A DNA stretch of 45,668 nucleotides from MED-G16 sp964467915 (GTDB lineage Bacteria > Bacteroidota > Bacteroidia > Cytophagales > MED-G16), in the NCBI GenBank assembly GCA_964467915.1, contig CAYXSW010000013.1, positions 1 to 45,668 of the forward strand. The letters run 5' to 3'. The position numbers and the translations under genes were made by a program. The number at the start of each line of letters is the position of its first letter. Position 1 is the stretch's first letter. The notes under the pieces were generated by a model, which was not told the DNA's origin, ran no database searches, and was given only the letters and a program-made list of their open reading frames with translations. Positions 9,695-17,104 of the stretch are shown here, piece after piece.

Positions 9695-10441
9695 ATGGCT
9701 AATTCAGTATCAGTAAATACTTCAAATAAAGAGTTATGGGCAGGTGGTGTTGAGCCTTATAAGGCGAGCTATGGAAAGTTAATGATGTGGTTCTTTTTAA
9801 TTTCAGATGCTTTTACTTTTTCAGCTTTTTTAATCTCTTATGGTGTTATAAGATTAAAACACCCGGCCTATGAAGGGGCATTATCAGATTTTTCTTTCTC
9901 GCAAAATTACTGGCCAGTTCCTGAAAAAGTATTTGAGGCTTTTCCTTTCTTTCACGGAGTTGAACTTCCTCTTGTTTTTGTAGGTTTAATGACATTTATT
10001 TTAATTTTAAGTAGCGTGACAATGGTACTTGCTGTCGAAGCTGGTCATAGGATGGACAGACAGGGAGTCGAGAAATGGATGATTTGGACTATTATTGGAG
10101 GTTTTACGTTCTTAAGTTGTCAGGCATGGGAATGGTCACACTTTATACATGGTACTGACGCAGGGTCTCGCTTATTAGATGGCTCAATAATTTACGGTGC
10201 AAATTTAGAATTAAATCAATATGGTCCACCTGATTTTGCTGCATTCTTTTTCTTTATAACAGGGTTCCATGGATTTCATGTTTTCAGTGGTGTAGCTTTA
10301 AATTTTTTAATCTTTTACCAAGCTACTGTTGGTATTTTAGAGAGGAGAGGTCATTATGAAATGGTCGAAAAAGTAGGATTATATTGGCATTTTGTTGATC
10401 TTGTTTGGGTTTTTGTTTTTACATTTTTTTATTTAGTTTAA
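9695..10441 (+). CDS. coxC: Cytochrome c oxidase subunit III
   Basis: A 248-residue subunit III with about five to six helices. Landmarks are GKLMMWFFLISDAFTFSAF near the N-terminus, FFITGFHGFHVFSGVALNFL, and YWHFVDLVWVFVFTFFYLV at the C-terminus. The last carries the conserved His-Asp pair characteristic of the family. It stabilises subunit I and is thought to help proton uptake and O2 access. A 35-residue soluble insertion around KHPAYEGALSDFSFSQNYW is typical of Bacteroidota members. It lies 3 bases after the short subunit III gene and 4 bases before subunit IV. Confidence 0.93.
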   Translation: MANSVSVNTSNKELWAGGVEPYKASYGKLMMWFFLISDAFTFSAFLISYGVIRLKHPAYEGALSDFSFSQNYWPVPEKVFEAFPFFHGVELPLVFVGLMTFILILSSVTMVLAVEAGHRMDRQGVEKWMIWTIIGGFTFLSCQAWEWSHFIHGTDAGSRLLDGSIIYGANLELNQYGPPDFAAFFFFITGFHGFHVFSGVALNFLIFYQATVGILERRGHYEMVEKVGLYWHFVDLVWVFVFTFFYLV

Positions 10442-10445
10442 TATT

Positions 10446-10781
10446 ATGATAGAGCCAGAAGTTTCTAGTATTACTCCAAAACCAGCAGATAAGAAGAAAA
10501 TATGGAAAATCTGGGAGGTTGCAATTATACTTGGTGTTGTTACAGGTGCTGAATTCTTTGTTGCTCTACAATTTCCTGAATCATGGAAAGAATTTAAAAT
10601 ATTTCTTTTTGTAGGGATGACCTTTATAAAGGCTGGATATATAGTTGGTGAATTTATGCATCTTGCCCATGAACAGAAATCTTTAATGTGGACCATACTA
10701 ATTCCTACTGCTTTTGTAGTATGGTTACTTGGTGCTTTATTTATTCAAGCTGATGCTATTTACTATGCAATTTATTCTTAA
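10446..10781 (+). CDS. coxD: Cytochrome c oxidase subunit IV (prokaryotic, CoxD/caa3-type)
   Basis: A 111-residue protein with a charged N-terminal tail (TPKPADKKKIWKIWEV) and three hydrophobic helices. The middle one contains KAGYIVGEFMHLAHEQKSL, the usual landmark of the small prokaryotic subunit IV. It is a structural subunit packed on subunit III. Its position directly after two subunit III genes supports the call more strongly than the short sequence does. The stop shares one base with the next start (TAATG arrangement). Confidence 0.88.
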   Translation: MIEPEVSSITPKPADKKKIWKIWEVAIILGVVTGAEFFVALQFPESWKEFKIFLFVGMTFIKAGYIVGEFMHLAHEQKSLMWTILIPTAFVVWLLGALFIQADAIYYAIYS

Positions 10782-11275
10782 TGAAATCCCTTAATAAAGG
10801 ATTAGTATTATTTTTTTCTTTATTACTTCCTACTTTACTTTTTTTATTTCTTAAGTTTTTTGGAGATAATAAATATGAGATTCAAGAGTATGATTTTGAA
10901 TGTGATTTTAATATAGAAGATATTCAAGAATTGAATCATACTATTTCTCTATATAAAATCAAATTAATAGATGTAAGAATTGATGGTAATAATAAATCGA
11001 TTGATAATTATTTAAATAAGGTTTTTTTAAATAAAAAAGTTGAAATTATAACCTTATCAGAACAAGATCGTAATTTAAATTGGATTAACTTTTCAACAAG
11101 TAAGTTGATCTTAGATAATCTTAGTAAATGTTATTCTGATGGAAGTACAATTAAATCATTTGTATTGTTACTAGATACTCGGAATATATTGAGAGGAGTT
11201 TATAATACTGATTTACAGTCTGAAATTGAAAGGCTTAATGTTGAAATTGATATTTTAAAGTTAGAAGATGAATAA
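10781..11275 (+). CDS. SCO-like membrane-anchored protein lacking visible copper ligands
   Basis: A 164-residue protein with one N-terminal membrane anchor (about residues 8-26, LVLFFSLLLPTLLFLFLKFF) and a soluble outer domain. It occupies the slot between subunit IV and DUF420 where Bacteroidota operons encode a SCO/SenC copper chaperone. The C-terminal segment SFVLLLDTRNILRGVYNTD followed by EIERLNVEIDILK resembles the final strand and helix of SCO proteins. However, it lacks the CxxxCP copper motif and the conserved His before the last strand; only two Cys are present, Cys41 and a later isolated one. I read it as a degenerate SCO relative that cannot bind copper in the usual way. Overlap of 8 bases with the next gene. 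Confidence 0.6.
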   Translation: MKSLNKGLVLFFSLLLPTLLFLFLKFFGDNKYEIQEYDFECDFNIEDIQELNHTISLYKIKLIDVRIDGNNKSIDNYLNKVFLNKKVEIITLSEQDRNLNWINFSTSKLILDNLSKCYSDGSTIKSFVLLLDTRNILRGVYNTDLQSEIERLNVEIDILKLEDE

Positions 11276-11789
11276 TAAACTAGTCAATGTTATTAAAGTG
11301 GTATCTGTTTTTATACCAATTGCTGTAGCTATTCTTTTATTTATGCCTAGTAAAATAACTCTATTTGGTGATTGGACTTATAAGCTACCTCATTTTAATG
11401 CAATAATTAACTCTCTAACTTCAATTTTTTTAGTCTTGTCTTTTTATATGATAAAATATAAGAAAGATGTTAAATCACATCAGATATTAAATACTGTTTC
11501 CTTTATTCTAGGTGGAATATTTTTGATTTCATATATAATATACCATTCATCTGTTGAAAGTACTTCTTATCAGGGGGACTCTAGAATGATTTATTTCTTC
11601 TTTCTTATATCTCATATTTTACTTTCTATAGTTGTTGTACCTTTTGTATTATTTGCCTTCTACTACTCACTTACTAATCAGATTGAAAAGCATAAGAAAG
11701 TAGTTAAGTATACATTTCCTATATGGTTATATGTTTCTGTATCAGGTGTTATTGTTTACTTTATGATCAGTCCATTTTACTTAAGATGA
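11268..11789 (+). CDS. DUF420 family membrane protein
   Basis: A 173-residue protein with five hydrophobic segments. It matches the DUF420 family, which sits in cytochrome oxidase assembly operons (the CtaM-like position in Gram-positives) and is implicated in oxidase maturation. Landmarks are KLPHFNAIINSLTSIFLVLSF near residue 45, two His residues in SHQILN and FLISHILLS, and the C-terminal helix with PIWLYVSVSGVIVYFM. Its exact molecular role is unknown. It overlaps the SCO-like gene by 8 bases and the following small gene by an ATGA, so it is part of the same unit. Confidence 0.8.
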   Translation: MNNKLVNVIKVVSVFIPIAVAILLFMPSKITLFGDWTYKLPHFNAIINSLTSIFLVLSFYMIKYKKDVKSHQILNTVSFILGGIFLISYIIYHSSVESTSYQGDSRMIYFFFLISHILLSIVVVPFVLFAFYYSLTNQIEKHKKVVKYTFPIWLYVSVSGVIVYFMISPFYLR

Positions 11790-12070
11790 TAAAAAAGTTT
11801 TTATACATAGTGAGTGTTTTTACAATTCTATCTATAGAATTATATTCTCAAGGATGTTCAATGTGTAGAGGTATAGTCGAGAGTGATGCAAATTCAGGTG
11901 GTACTGGAATATCATCTAGTATCAATTCTGGAATAATTTATCTTTTTACTTCAACGTATATTTTAATAATAGCAGGAGGTTTTTTTTGGTATTATAGAAG
12001 TAAAAAACATATAAAAGATATTGAAAGTAAGAATAAAATTAAAAGACGAGTTGCTTCATTAATTAACTAG
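11786..12070 (+). CDS. Small CxxC membrane protein at the end of the oxidase operon
   Basis: A 94-residue protein. I placed the start at the ATG that overlaps the DUF420 stop in an ATGA; a longer frame from 11723 would run inside DUF420 and lacks a signal peptide. From this start it has a clean signal sequence (IKKFLYIVSVFTILSIELYSQ), then GCSMCRGIVESDA, a short Gly/Ser linker, one membrane helix (about residues 50-68) and a basic tail (KKHIKDIESKNKIKRR). A CSMC pair just after export next to an oxidase operon suggests metal or redox work, but this is inference. It closes the 12-kb operon; its stop abuts the stop of the convergent mlaF. Confidence 0.75.
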   Translation: MIKKFLYIVSVFTILSIELYSQGCSMCRGIVESDANSGGTGISSSINSGIIYLFTSTYILIIAGGFFWYYRSKKHIKDIESKNKIKRRVASLIN

Positions 12071-12814
12071 TTACTTTATCTTTTTCATTAATTTATTTGA
12101 AAAAATAAAAGCATTTAGTTCCTTAATTTTTGTCTTAAGAATCTCTTGATTATCACCTTCCCATAATTTTTTTCCGTTATGAAGAAACATTATATATTCA
12201 CCTATTTCTATAACTGAATTCATATCATGTGTTACAACTATTGTAGTTGTATTTAATTTCTGAGTCAATTCTAAAATTAAGTCATCAATTTTAATTGCAG
12301 TAAGTGGATCAAGTCCAGAGTTAGGTTCGTCACAAAATAAATAATTAGAGTCATTTACAATTGCTCTTGCTATACCAACTCTCTTCTTCATACCGCCACT
12401 TAACTCAGAAGGCATTTTTTTATTTATTTTTTCTAACCCAACTAGACTAAGACAGTGATTTACTTTATCAATTTTTTCATTTTCTGGTATATCAGTTAAA
12501 AGATCTAAAGGGAATTTTATATTTTCTTGTACATTTTTTGAGTCAAAAAGAGCACTGCCTTGGAACAGCATGCCTATCTCCCTTCTTATCTCTGTTGCCA
12601 AATTTTTATTTGCATTAGTAAAGTTTCTTCCGTCAAATAACACACTACCTTTATCTGGATTTAACAGTCCAACTAAACATTTAAGTAAAACACTTTTACC
12701 TGTTCCACTTGCCCCAATAATCAAATTGGTTTTACCTTTTTCAAATTTTCCACTAATACCGTGTAAAACTTTTTTATCCTTAAATGATTTAGTAATATTT
12801 TTTATCTCTATCAT
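12071..12814 (-). CDS. mlaF: ABC transporter ATPase, MlaF type (phospholipid trafficking)
   Basis: A 247-residue ATPase. The start is taken at the ATG whose complement is 12812-12814, overlapping the mlaE stop in an ATGA. A frame extending to 12862 would add 16 non-conserved residues inside mlaE. All motifs are intact: Walker A GASGTGKS (residues 34-41), signature LSGGMKKRVGIARAI, Walker B LFCDEPNSGLDP, and the H-loop VVTHDMN. With the MlaE permease it should drive lipid movement between inner and outer membrane. No mlaD substrate-binding gene follows here because transcription meets the oxidase operon head-on. Confidence 0.9.
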   Translation of the reverse strand: MIEIKNITKSFKDKKVLHGISGKFEKGKTNLIIGASGTGKSVLLKCLVGLLNPDKGSVLFDGRNFTNANKNLATEIRREIGMLFQGSALFDSKNVQENIKFPLDLLTDIPENEKIDKVNHCLSLVGLEKINKKMPSELSGGMKKRVGIARAIVNDSNYLFCDEPNSGLDPLTAIKIDDLILELTQKLNTTTIVVTHDMNSVIEIGEYIMFLHNGKKLWEGDNQEILKTKIKELNAFIFSNKLMKKIK

Positions 12815-13539
12815 AATAATATTTGAGCTAGAATATAATCTGCTATTAAGATTGCTATACAACTATTAGTTACAGCATTAGTACTAGATTTCCCAACTTC
12901 TAGAGCTCCTCCAGACGTGTAATATCCTTGAAATGAGGATATAGAAGCTACAATAAATGCAAAAACATAGGATTTGACTAAAGCGAATGGAATATTAAAT
13001 GGATTGAATTCATAGCGAAGCCCATAAATATACTCTTGACCTGTTATAACATCAGTTAGAACACCTGCTGCGTATCCCCCAAATATTGCTAATGTTGCTG
13101 ATATTATTACTAAAACAGGAAACATAAGTAATGCAGCTATGATTTTTGGCAATACTAAATATGAACTTGAATTTACACCCATTACCTCTAATGCATCAAT
13201 CTGTTCAGTAATTCTCATCGTTCCAAGTTCTCCAGCGATATTTGATCCTACTTTACCAGCAAAAACAATAGCAATAATTGTTGGAGAAAGTTCAAGAAGC
13301 GTCATGTCTCTAACTACTAGTGAAATAACATAATCAGGAATTAGAGGACCAACTAAATTAAATGCAGTTTGAATGGTAGTAACCGCACCCATAAAAATTG
13401 AAACAATTGATACTATAAATAAACTATCATATCCGATTTTAATACATTCATTAATTGTTAAACTAAAATATGTTTTTAGTTTTTCTCTTCTTTCAAATAA
13501 TGAGATTAAAAACAAGATGTATTTTCCGAAATTTTTCAA
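12811..13539 (-). CDS. mlaE: MlaE-family ABC transporter permease
   Basis: A 242-residue permease with about five to six helices and the family signature ELGTMRITEQIDALEVMGVN, preceded by VGSNIAG. The start is TTG (complement of 13537-13539): an in-frame stop lies immediately upstream and the next Met is at residue 51, inside the first conserved helix, so no ATG can serve. The family length of about 240-260 residues supports this choice. It pairs with mlaF through a four-base overlap. The divergent SDR gene starts 65 bases away. Confidence 0.9.
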   Translation of the reverse strand: MKNFGKYILFLISLFERREKLKTYFSLTINECIKIGYDSLFIVSIVSIFMGAVTTIQTAFNLVGPLIPDYVISLVVRDMTLLELSPTIIAIVFAGKVGSNIAGELGTMRITEQIDALEVMGVNSSSYLVLPKIIAALLMFPVLVIISATLAIFGGYAAGVLTDVITGQEYIYGLRYEFNPFNIPFALVKSYVFAFIVASISSFQGYYTSGGALEVGKSSTNAVTNSCIAILIADYILAQILL

Positions 13540-13604
13540 TTAATAATCTATTTATTCATTAATATACATACAAATTTGTAAATTAATTACATCATTTTAG
13601 TCTT

Positions 13605-14312
13605 ATGAATAAAACATTAATAATAACAGGAGGTTCAAAAGGAATTGGCCGTTCAATAGCTATAAAGTTTGCTCAAAATAACTTTGATATATATACCTGC
13701 TCAAGAAATGAGGATGAGTTAAAAAAATTAGAACATGATATAAATTCAATTAATTCCAAAATAAAAGTACATACATTAAAATCCGATCTTTCAACAAAAG
13801 AGGGGAGTTTAAATTTTATTGATTTTGTTAAGAAAAATACAGATATAATTGATGTATTAATAAATAATGTAGGAACATTTATTCCTGGAAAATTAATAGA
13901 AGAAGAAGATTCTGCTTTGGAAAATATGATAAATGTAAACCTATATTCAAATTATTGGATAACTAAGGGTTTAGTTAGTCTAATGACTCAAAAAAAAGAG
14001 GGCCATATTTTCAATATGTGTTCAATAGCTAGTAAAGTGGCTTATGCAAATGGAGGTTCCTATTGCATATCTAAGTTTGCTCTTTATGGAATGAGTCAAT
14101 GTTTGAGAGAAGAATTAAAAGAATTAGGTATAAAAGTTACTTCAGTATTGCCTGGAGCAGTAAGAACTGGTAGTTGGGACGGAACATTATTACCTGATGA
14201 TCGTTTTATCAAACCAGATGATGTTTCTAATTCAATATATTCTGCTTATGATACATCCAAAGGAGCTACAATTGAAGAAATCATCATCAGACCTCAACTT
14301 GGAGACATTTAA
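13605..14312 (+). CDS. Short-chain dehydrogenase/reductase
   Basis: A 235-residue classical SDR. It has the cofactor motif TGGSKGIG (residues 8-15), the NNVG motif, the catalytic Ser in NMCSIASKVAY, and YCISK for the Tyr and Lys. The Arg in TCSRNEDELKK after the second strand suggests NADPH preference. The substrate is not evident; the closest general resemblance is to the sepiapterin-reductase/YdfG-like carbonyl reductases. It is the first gene after the divergent mla promoter region and ends 9 bases before ispG, so the two are probably co-transcribed, though I see no functional link. Confidence 0.85.
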   Translation: MNKTLIITGGSKGIGRSIAIKFAQNNFDIYTCSRNEDELKKLEHDINSINSKIKVHTLKSDLSTKEGSLNFIDFVKKNTDIIDVLINNVGTFIPGKLIEEEDSALENMINVNLYSNYWITKGLVSLMTQKKEGHIFNMCSIASKVAYANGGSYCISKFALYGMSQCLREELKELGIKVTSVLPGAVRTGSWDGTLLPDDRFIKPDDVSNSIYSAYDTSKGATIEEIIIRPQLGDI

Positions 14313-14321
14313 AAATTAGAA

Positions 14322-16247
14322 TTGAAAGATTATTTCAAAAACAATTTATTCACCTATAATAGAAGAAAGTCTATTCCAGTTAAAATAGGTAATATTGGAA
14401 TTGGTGGTGATAATCCAATTAGAATTCAGTCGATGACTACTACTGATACTATGGATACTAATGCTACTGTTGATCAATCCATTAGAATGATAAATGCTGG
14501 CTGTGAGTTAGTTAGAGTAACTGCTCCGAGCATAAATGATGCAAAGAATTTAAAAAACATAAAAATAGAGCTTGAGAAGAAAGGTTATAGTATTCCCATT
14601 GTTGCTGATATTCATTTTACTCCTAATGCTGCTGAAATTGCTGCTGAAATAGTTGAGAAAGTTAGAATTAACCCTGGCAACTATGCTGACAAGAAAAAAT
14701 TTCAGCAAATAGAATATGATGATAGATCATATAATGATGAGATAGAAAGAATTTATGAGAGGGTATCACCTTTAATCAAAATTTGTAAAAGAAATGGTAC
14801 TGCAATGAGAATTGGTACCAATCACGGATCATTATCTGATAGAATAATGAGCAGGTTTGGCGATACGCCACTTGGAATGGTAGAGTCTGCTTTAGAGTAT
14901 TTAAGAATTTGTGAAGATCATAATTTTTTTAATATTGTATTATCCATGAAAGCTAGTAATCCTTTAATTATGGTACATGCTTACAGACTTCTTGTTGATA
15001 AATTGGATAAGTCAAATCTTAAAAATTACCCTTTACATTTGGGAGTTACAGAAGCAGGGGAGGGGGAAGATGGTAGGGTTAAGTCGGCAATAGGTATAGG
15101 AGCACTTCTTGATGATGGGATAGGAGATACTGTTAGAGTATCACTTACTGAGGAGCCTGAATTTGAATCTCCAGTTGCAAAGTTATTAGTAGACCGTTAT
15201 GAAAATAGATCTAATCATAGAAAGATTAAAATACCAGAAAATTATAAATTTTCCCCATTCGAATACGATAAAAGAGAATCAAAAAATATCTACAATATAG
15301 GATATGACCATTTTCCTGTAGTTATATCTAATATGTCTAATATTGATTTATCTGAAGAATCAAATTTAAATGAATTAGGAATAACTTTTGATGAGATAAA
15401 TAAAAGTTGGATTAAATCAGATACCTCTCCAGATTACCTTTATCTAGGTAATAATTCTATTTCAATAAAAAATTTTAATTATGATATTATCCTGGACTAT
15501 ACCTCTTGGTTAGAACATAAAGATAGTGAAGGGGTGTTTCCTTTAATTGATTTTATGGACTTCCACAACAAAAAAATAAAGTTAGTATCTGAAAAGCTAA
15601 ACTTTATGATGGTTGATGCTAAAAATTCTGATTTTTTACAAATGACTAATATTCCTGAAAATTTTATATTAATAATTAAATCAGATAATAGTCATTTTAT
15701 GGCCGAAATGAGATCTTTCTTTATCCACAATATTAAAATTAATAACCCTTTTGTTTTGAGCCAATCATATGAAATGCTTTATTCAGATAAGCTGATTATA
15801 TATTCATCTACTGATATAGGAAGTTTATTTGTTCAAGGTTTTGGGGATGGTATATTTATCTCATCAAATTCAAATGACATTGATGAAATAAAAAAAATAA
15901 ATAGCTTATCATTTAAAATATTGCAAGCTGCAAGGGTAAGAGTCACTTCAACAGATTTTATTTCTTGTCCATCTTGTGGAAGAACTTTGTTTGACTTACA
16001 AGAAACTACAGCTATGATAAGAAAAAGGACTGACCACCTTAAAGGTTTAAAAATTGGTATCATGGGATGTATTGTAAATGGGCCGGGTGAGATGGCTGAT
16101 GCAGATTATGGATATGTTGGTTCTGGAAAAGATAAAATAACTTTATATAAGGGACAGGAAGTTGTTAAAAGAGGAATTAATTACAAAAGTGGGGTAGAAG
16201 AACTTGTTAGCTTAATAAAAGAAGATGGTAACTGGATTGAACCTTAA
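14322..16247 (+). CDS. ispG: 4-hydroxy-3-methylbut-2-enyl-diphosphate synthase IspG (long form), TTG start
   Basis: A 641-residue IspG (GcpE), the Fe-S enzyme of the MEP isoprenoid pathway that converts the cyclic diphosphate MEcPP to HMBPP. It is much longer than the 370-residue E. coli enzyme because a central insert (about residues 270-520) separates the TIM barrel from the cluster domain, as in plants, Chlamydiae and Bacteroidota. Motifs: IRIQSMTTTDTMDTNAT, RINPGNY, and cluster ligands Cys549, Cys552 (SCPSCGR) and Cys583 (GCIVNGPGE). The start is TTG: a stop lies four codons upstream, and the first Met (in IQSMTTT) is already inside the conserved core. The product supplies precursors for quinone and for the farnesyl group of heme A made upstream. 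Confidence 0.95.
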   Translation: MKDYFKNNLFTYNRRKSIPVKIGNIGIGGDNPIRIQSMTTTDTMDTNATVDQSIRMINAGCELVRVTAPSINDAKNLKNIKIELEKKGYSIPIVADIHFTPNAAEIAAEIVEKVRINPGNYADKKKFQQIEYDDRSYNDEIERIYERVSPLIKICKRNGTAMRIGTNHGSLSDRIMSRFGDTPLGMVESALEYLRICEDHNFFNIVLSMKASNPLIMVHAYRLLVDKLDKSNLKNYPLHLGVTEAGEGEDGRVKSAIGIGALLDDGIGDTVRVSLTEEPEFESPVAKLLVDRYENRSNHRKIKIPENYKFSPFEYDKRESKNIYNIGYDHFPVVISNMSNIDLSEESNLNELGITFDEINKSWIKSDTSPDYLYLGNNSISIKNFNYDIILDYTSWLEHKDSEGVFPLIDFMDFHNKKIKLVSEKLNFMMVDAKNSDFLQMTNIPENFILIIKSDNSHFMAEMRSFFIHNIKINNPFVLSQSYEMLYSDKLIIYSSTDIGSLFVQGFGDGIFISSNSNDIDEIKKINSLSFKILQAARVRVTSTDFISCPSCGRTLFDLQETTAMIRKRTDHLKGLKIGIMGCIVNGPGEMADADYGYVGSGKDKITLYKGQEVVKRGINYKSGVEELVSLIKEDGNWIEP

Positions 16248-16256
16248 ATTACATAT

Positions 16257-16445
16257 ATGAAAAAAAAACAGAGTAAAATATCTTATTATTTTGATTTTTC
16301 TGAAGTATTAAATTATTTCTTTAGAAAAAAAGATCCGAATAATAAATCTAATTTTAGCCTAAAAGCTATGCATACTGTAAATAAAATTTCAATAATTATA
16401 TTTCTTATTGGTGTTTTTGTGGTGATAGTAAGGAGACTTGTGTAA
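16257..16445 (+). CDS. Small single-helix membrane protein (DUF6728-like)
   Basis: A 62-residue protein with a hydrophilic N-terminus, a motif FSEVLNYFFRKKDPNNKSNF (about residues 14-33), a segment LKAMHTVNKISI, and one C-terminal membrane helix ending in Arg-Arg. I recognise the pattern as a small conserved family of Bacteroidota, which I believe is DUF6728, but I cannot verify the number here. It starts 9 bases after ispG, and its stop shares a base with the start of the SGNH lipoprotein, so it is co-transcribed with both. Function unknown. Confidence 0.72.
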   Translation: MKKKQSKISYYFDFSEVLNYFFRKKDPNNKSNFSLKAMHTVNKISIIIFLIGVFVVIVRRLV

Positions 16446-17104
16446 TGATTAGAATATTATTTGCTTTTTCTTTTTTGCTAATTTCTTGTTCTAAAGAAAA
16501 AGATTATAGTCGTCCGAGCCTTTCTTACTTAGCTCTAGGAGATTCTTATACAATTGGTGAGTCAATTGAAATTAAAGATTCTTATCCTAATCAGTTAAAG
16601 GAACAAATAAATTTAATTGACTCTTTAAAAATAATTGCTAAAACAGGTTGGACTACTGATGAACTGATTGATACTTTAAAAAAATCTAATCTAAAAAAGT
16701 ATGATGTTGTTTCGTTATTAATAGGAGTAAATAATCAGTTTAGAGGTTATAGTATTAATAATTATAAAGTTGAGTTCGAAAACTTATTAAATAAAATAAT
16801 AGGATATTCTAATAATAAAAAAAATGTATTTGTAGTCTCAATCCCTGACTATGGAGTAACCCCATTTGGAAAGTCAAGAGGAAGAGAAAAAATTTTTGAT
16901 GAAATTAATGCCTATAATGAAATTAATCGGACAATATCTGAAAAATATAATGTGATGTATTTTAATATAACAGATATCTCTAGACTTGCTGAAAATGATT
17001 CATCCCTACTTGCTAATGACAAATTGCATCCTTCAGGGGAGATGTATAGTGAGTGGGTAGATTTTATGAAAATTCAAATTTTAGATAGTTTGAAATCAAA
17101 CTAA
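16445..17104 (+). CDS. SGNH/GDSL-family hydrolase lipoprotein
   Basis: A 219-residue secreted esterase-like protein. The signal ends in the lipobox LLISC (Cys15), so it should be lipid-anchored. The SGNH blocks are present: LALGDSYTIGES with nucleophile Ser34, the Gly in TGWTTDELID, GVNNQFRG with the oxyanion Asn, and NDKLHPSG with the catalytic Asp and His. Substrates in this superfamily are esters of lipids, acetylated sugars or peptidoglycan; the actual one cannot be read here. It overlaps the 62-residue gene by one base. Its stop overlaps the stop of the convergent leuS by four bases. Confidence 0.88.
   Translation: MIRILFAFSFLLISCSKEKDYSRPSLSYLALGDSYTIGESIEIKDSYPNQLKEQINLIDSLKIIAKTGWTTDELIDTLKKSNLKKYDVVSLLIGVNNQFRGYSINNYKVEFENLLNKIIGYSNNKKNVFVVSIPDYGVTPFGKSRGREKIFDEINAYNEINRTISEKYNVMYFNITDISRLAENDSSLLANDKLHPSGEMYSEWVDFMKIQILDSLKSN

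Noticed and set aside
11723..11785. Longer start for the CSMC protein inside DUF420
   Set aside because: It would overlap DUF420 by 67 bases and bury the signal peptide; the ATGA overlap at 11786 fits the operon style.
12815..12862. 16-residue N-terminal extension of mlaF
   Set aside because: It lies inside mlaE, is Ser/Asn/Tyr-rich and does not resemble an ABC ATPase N-terminus.
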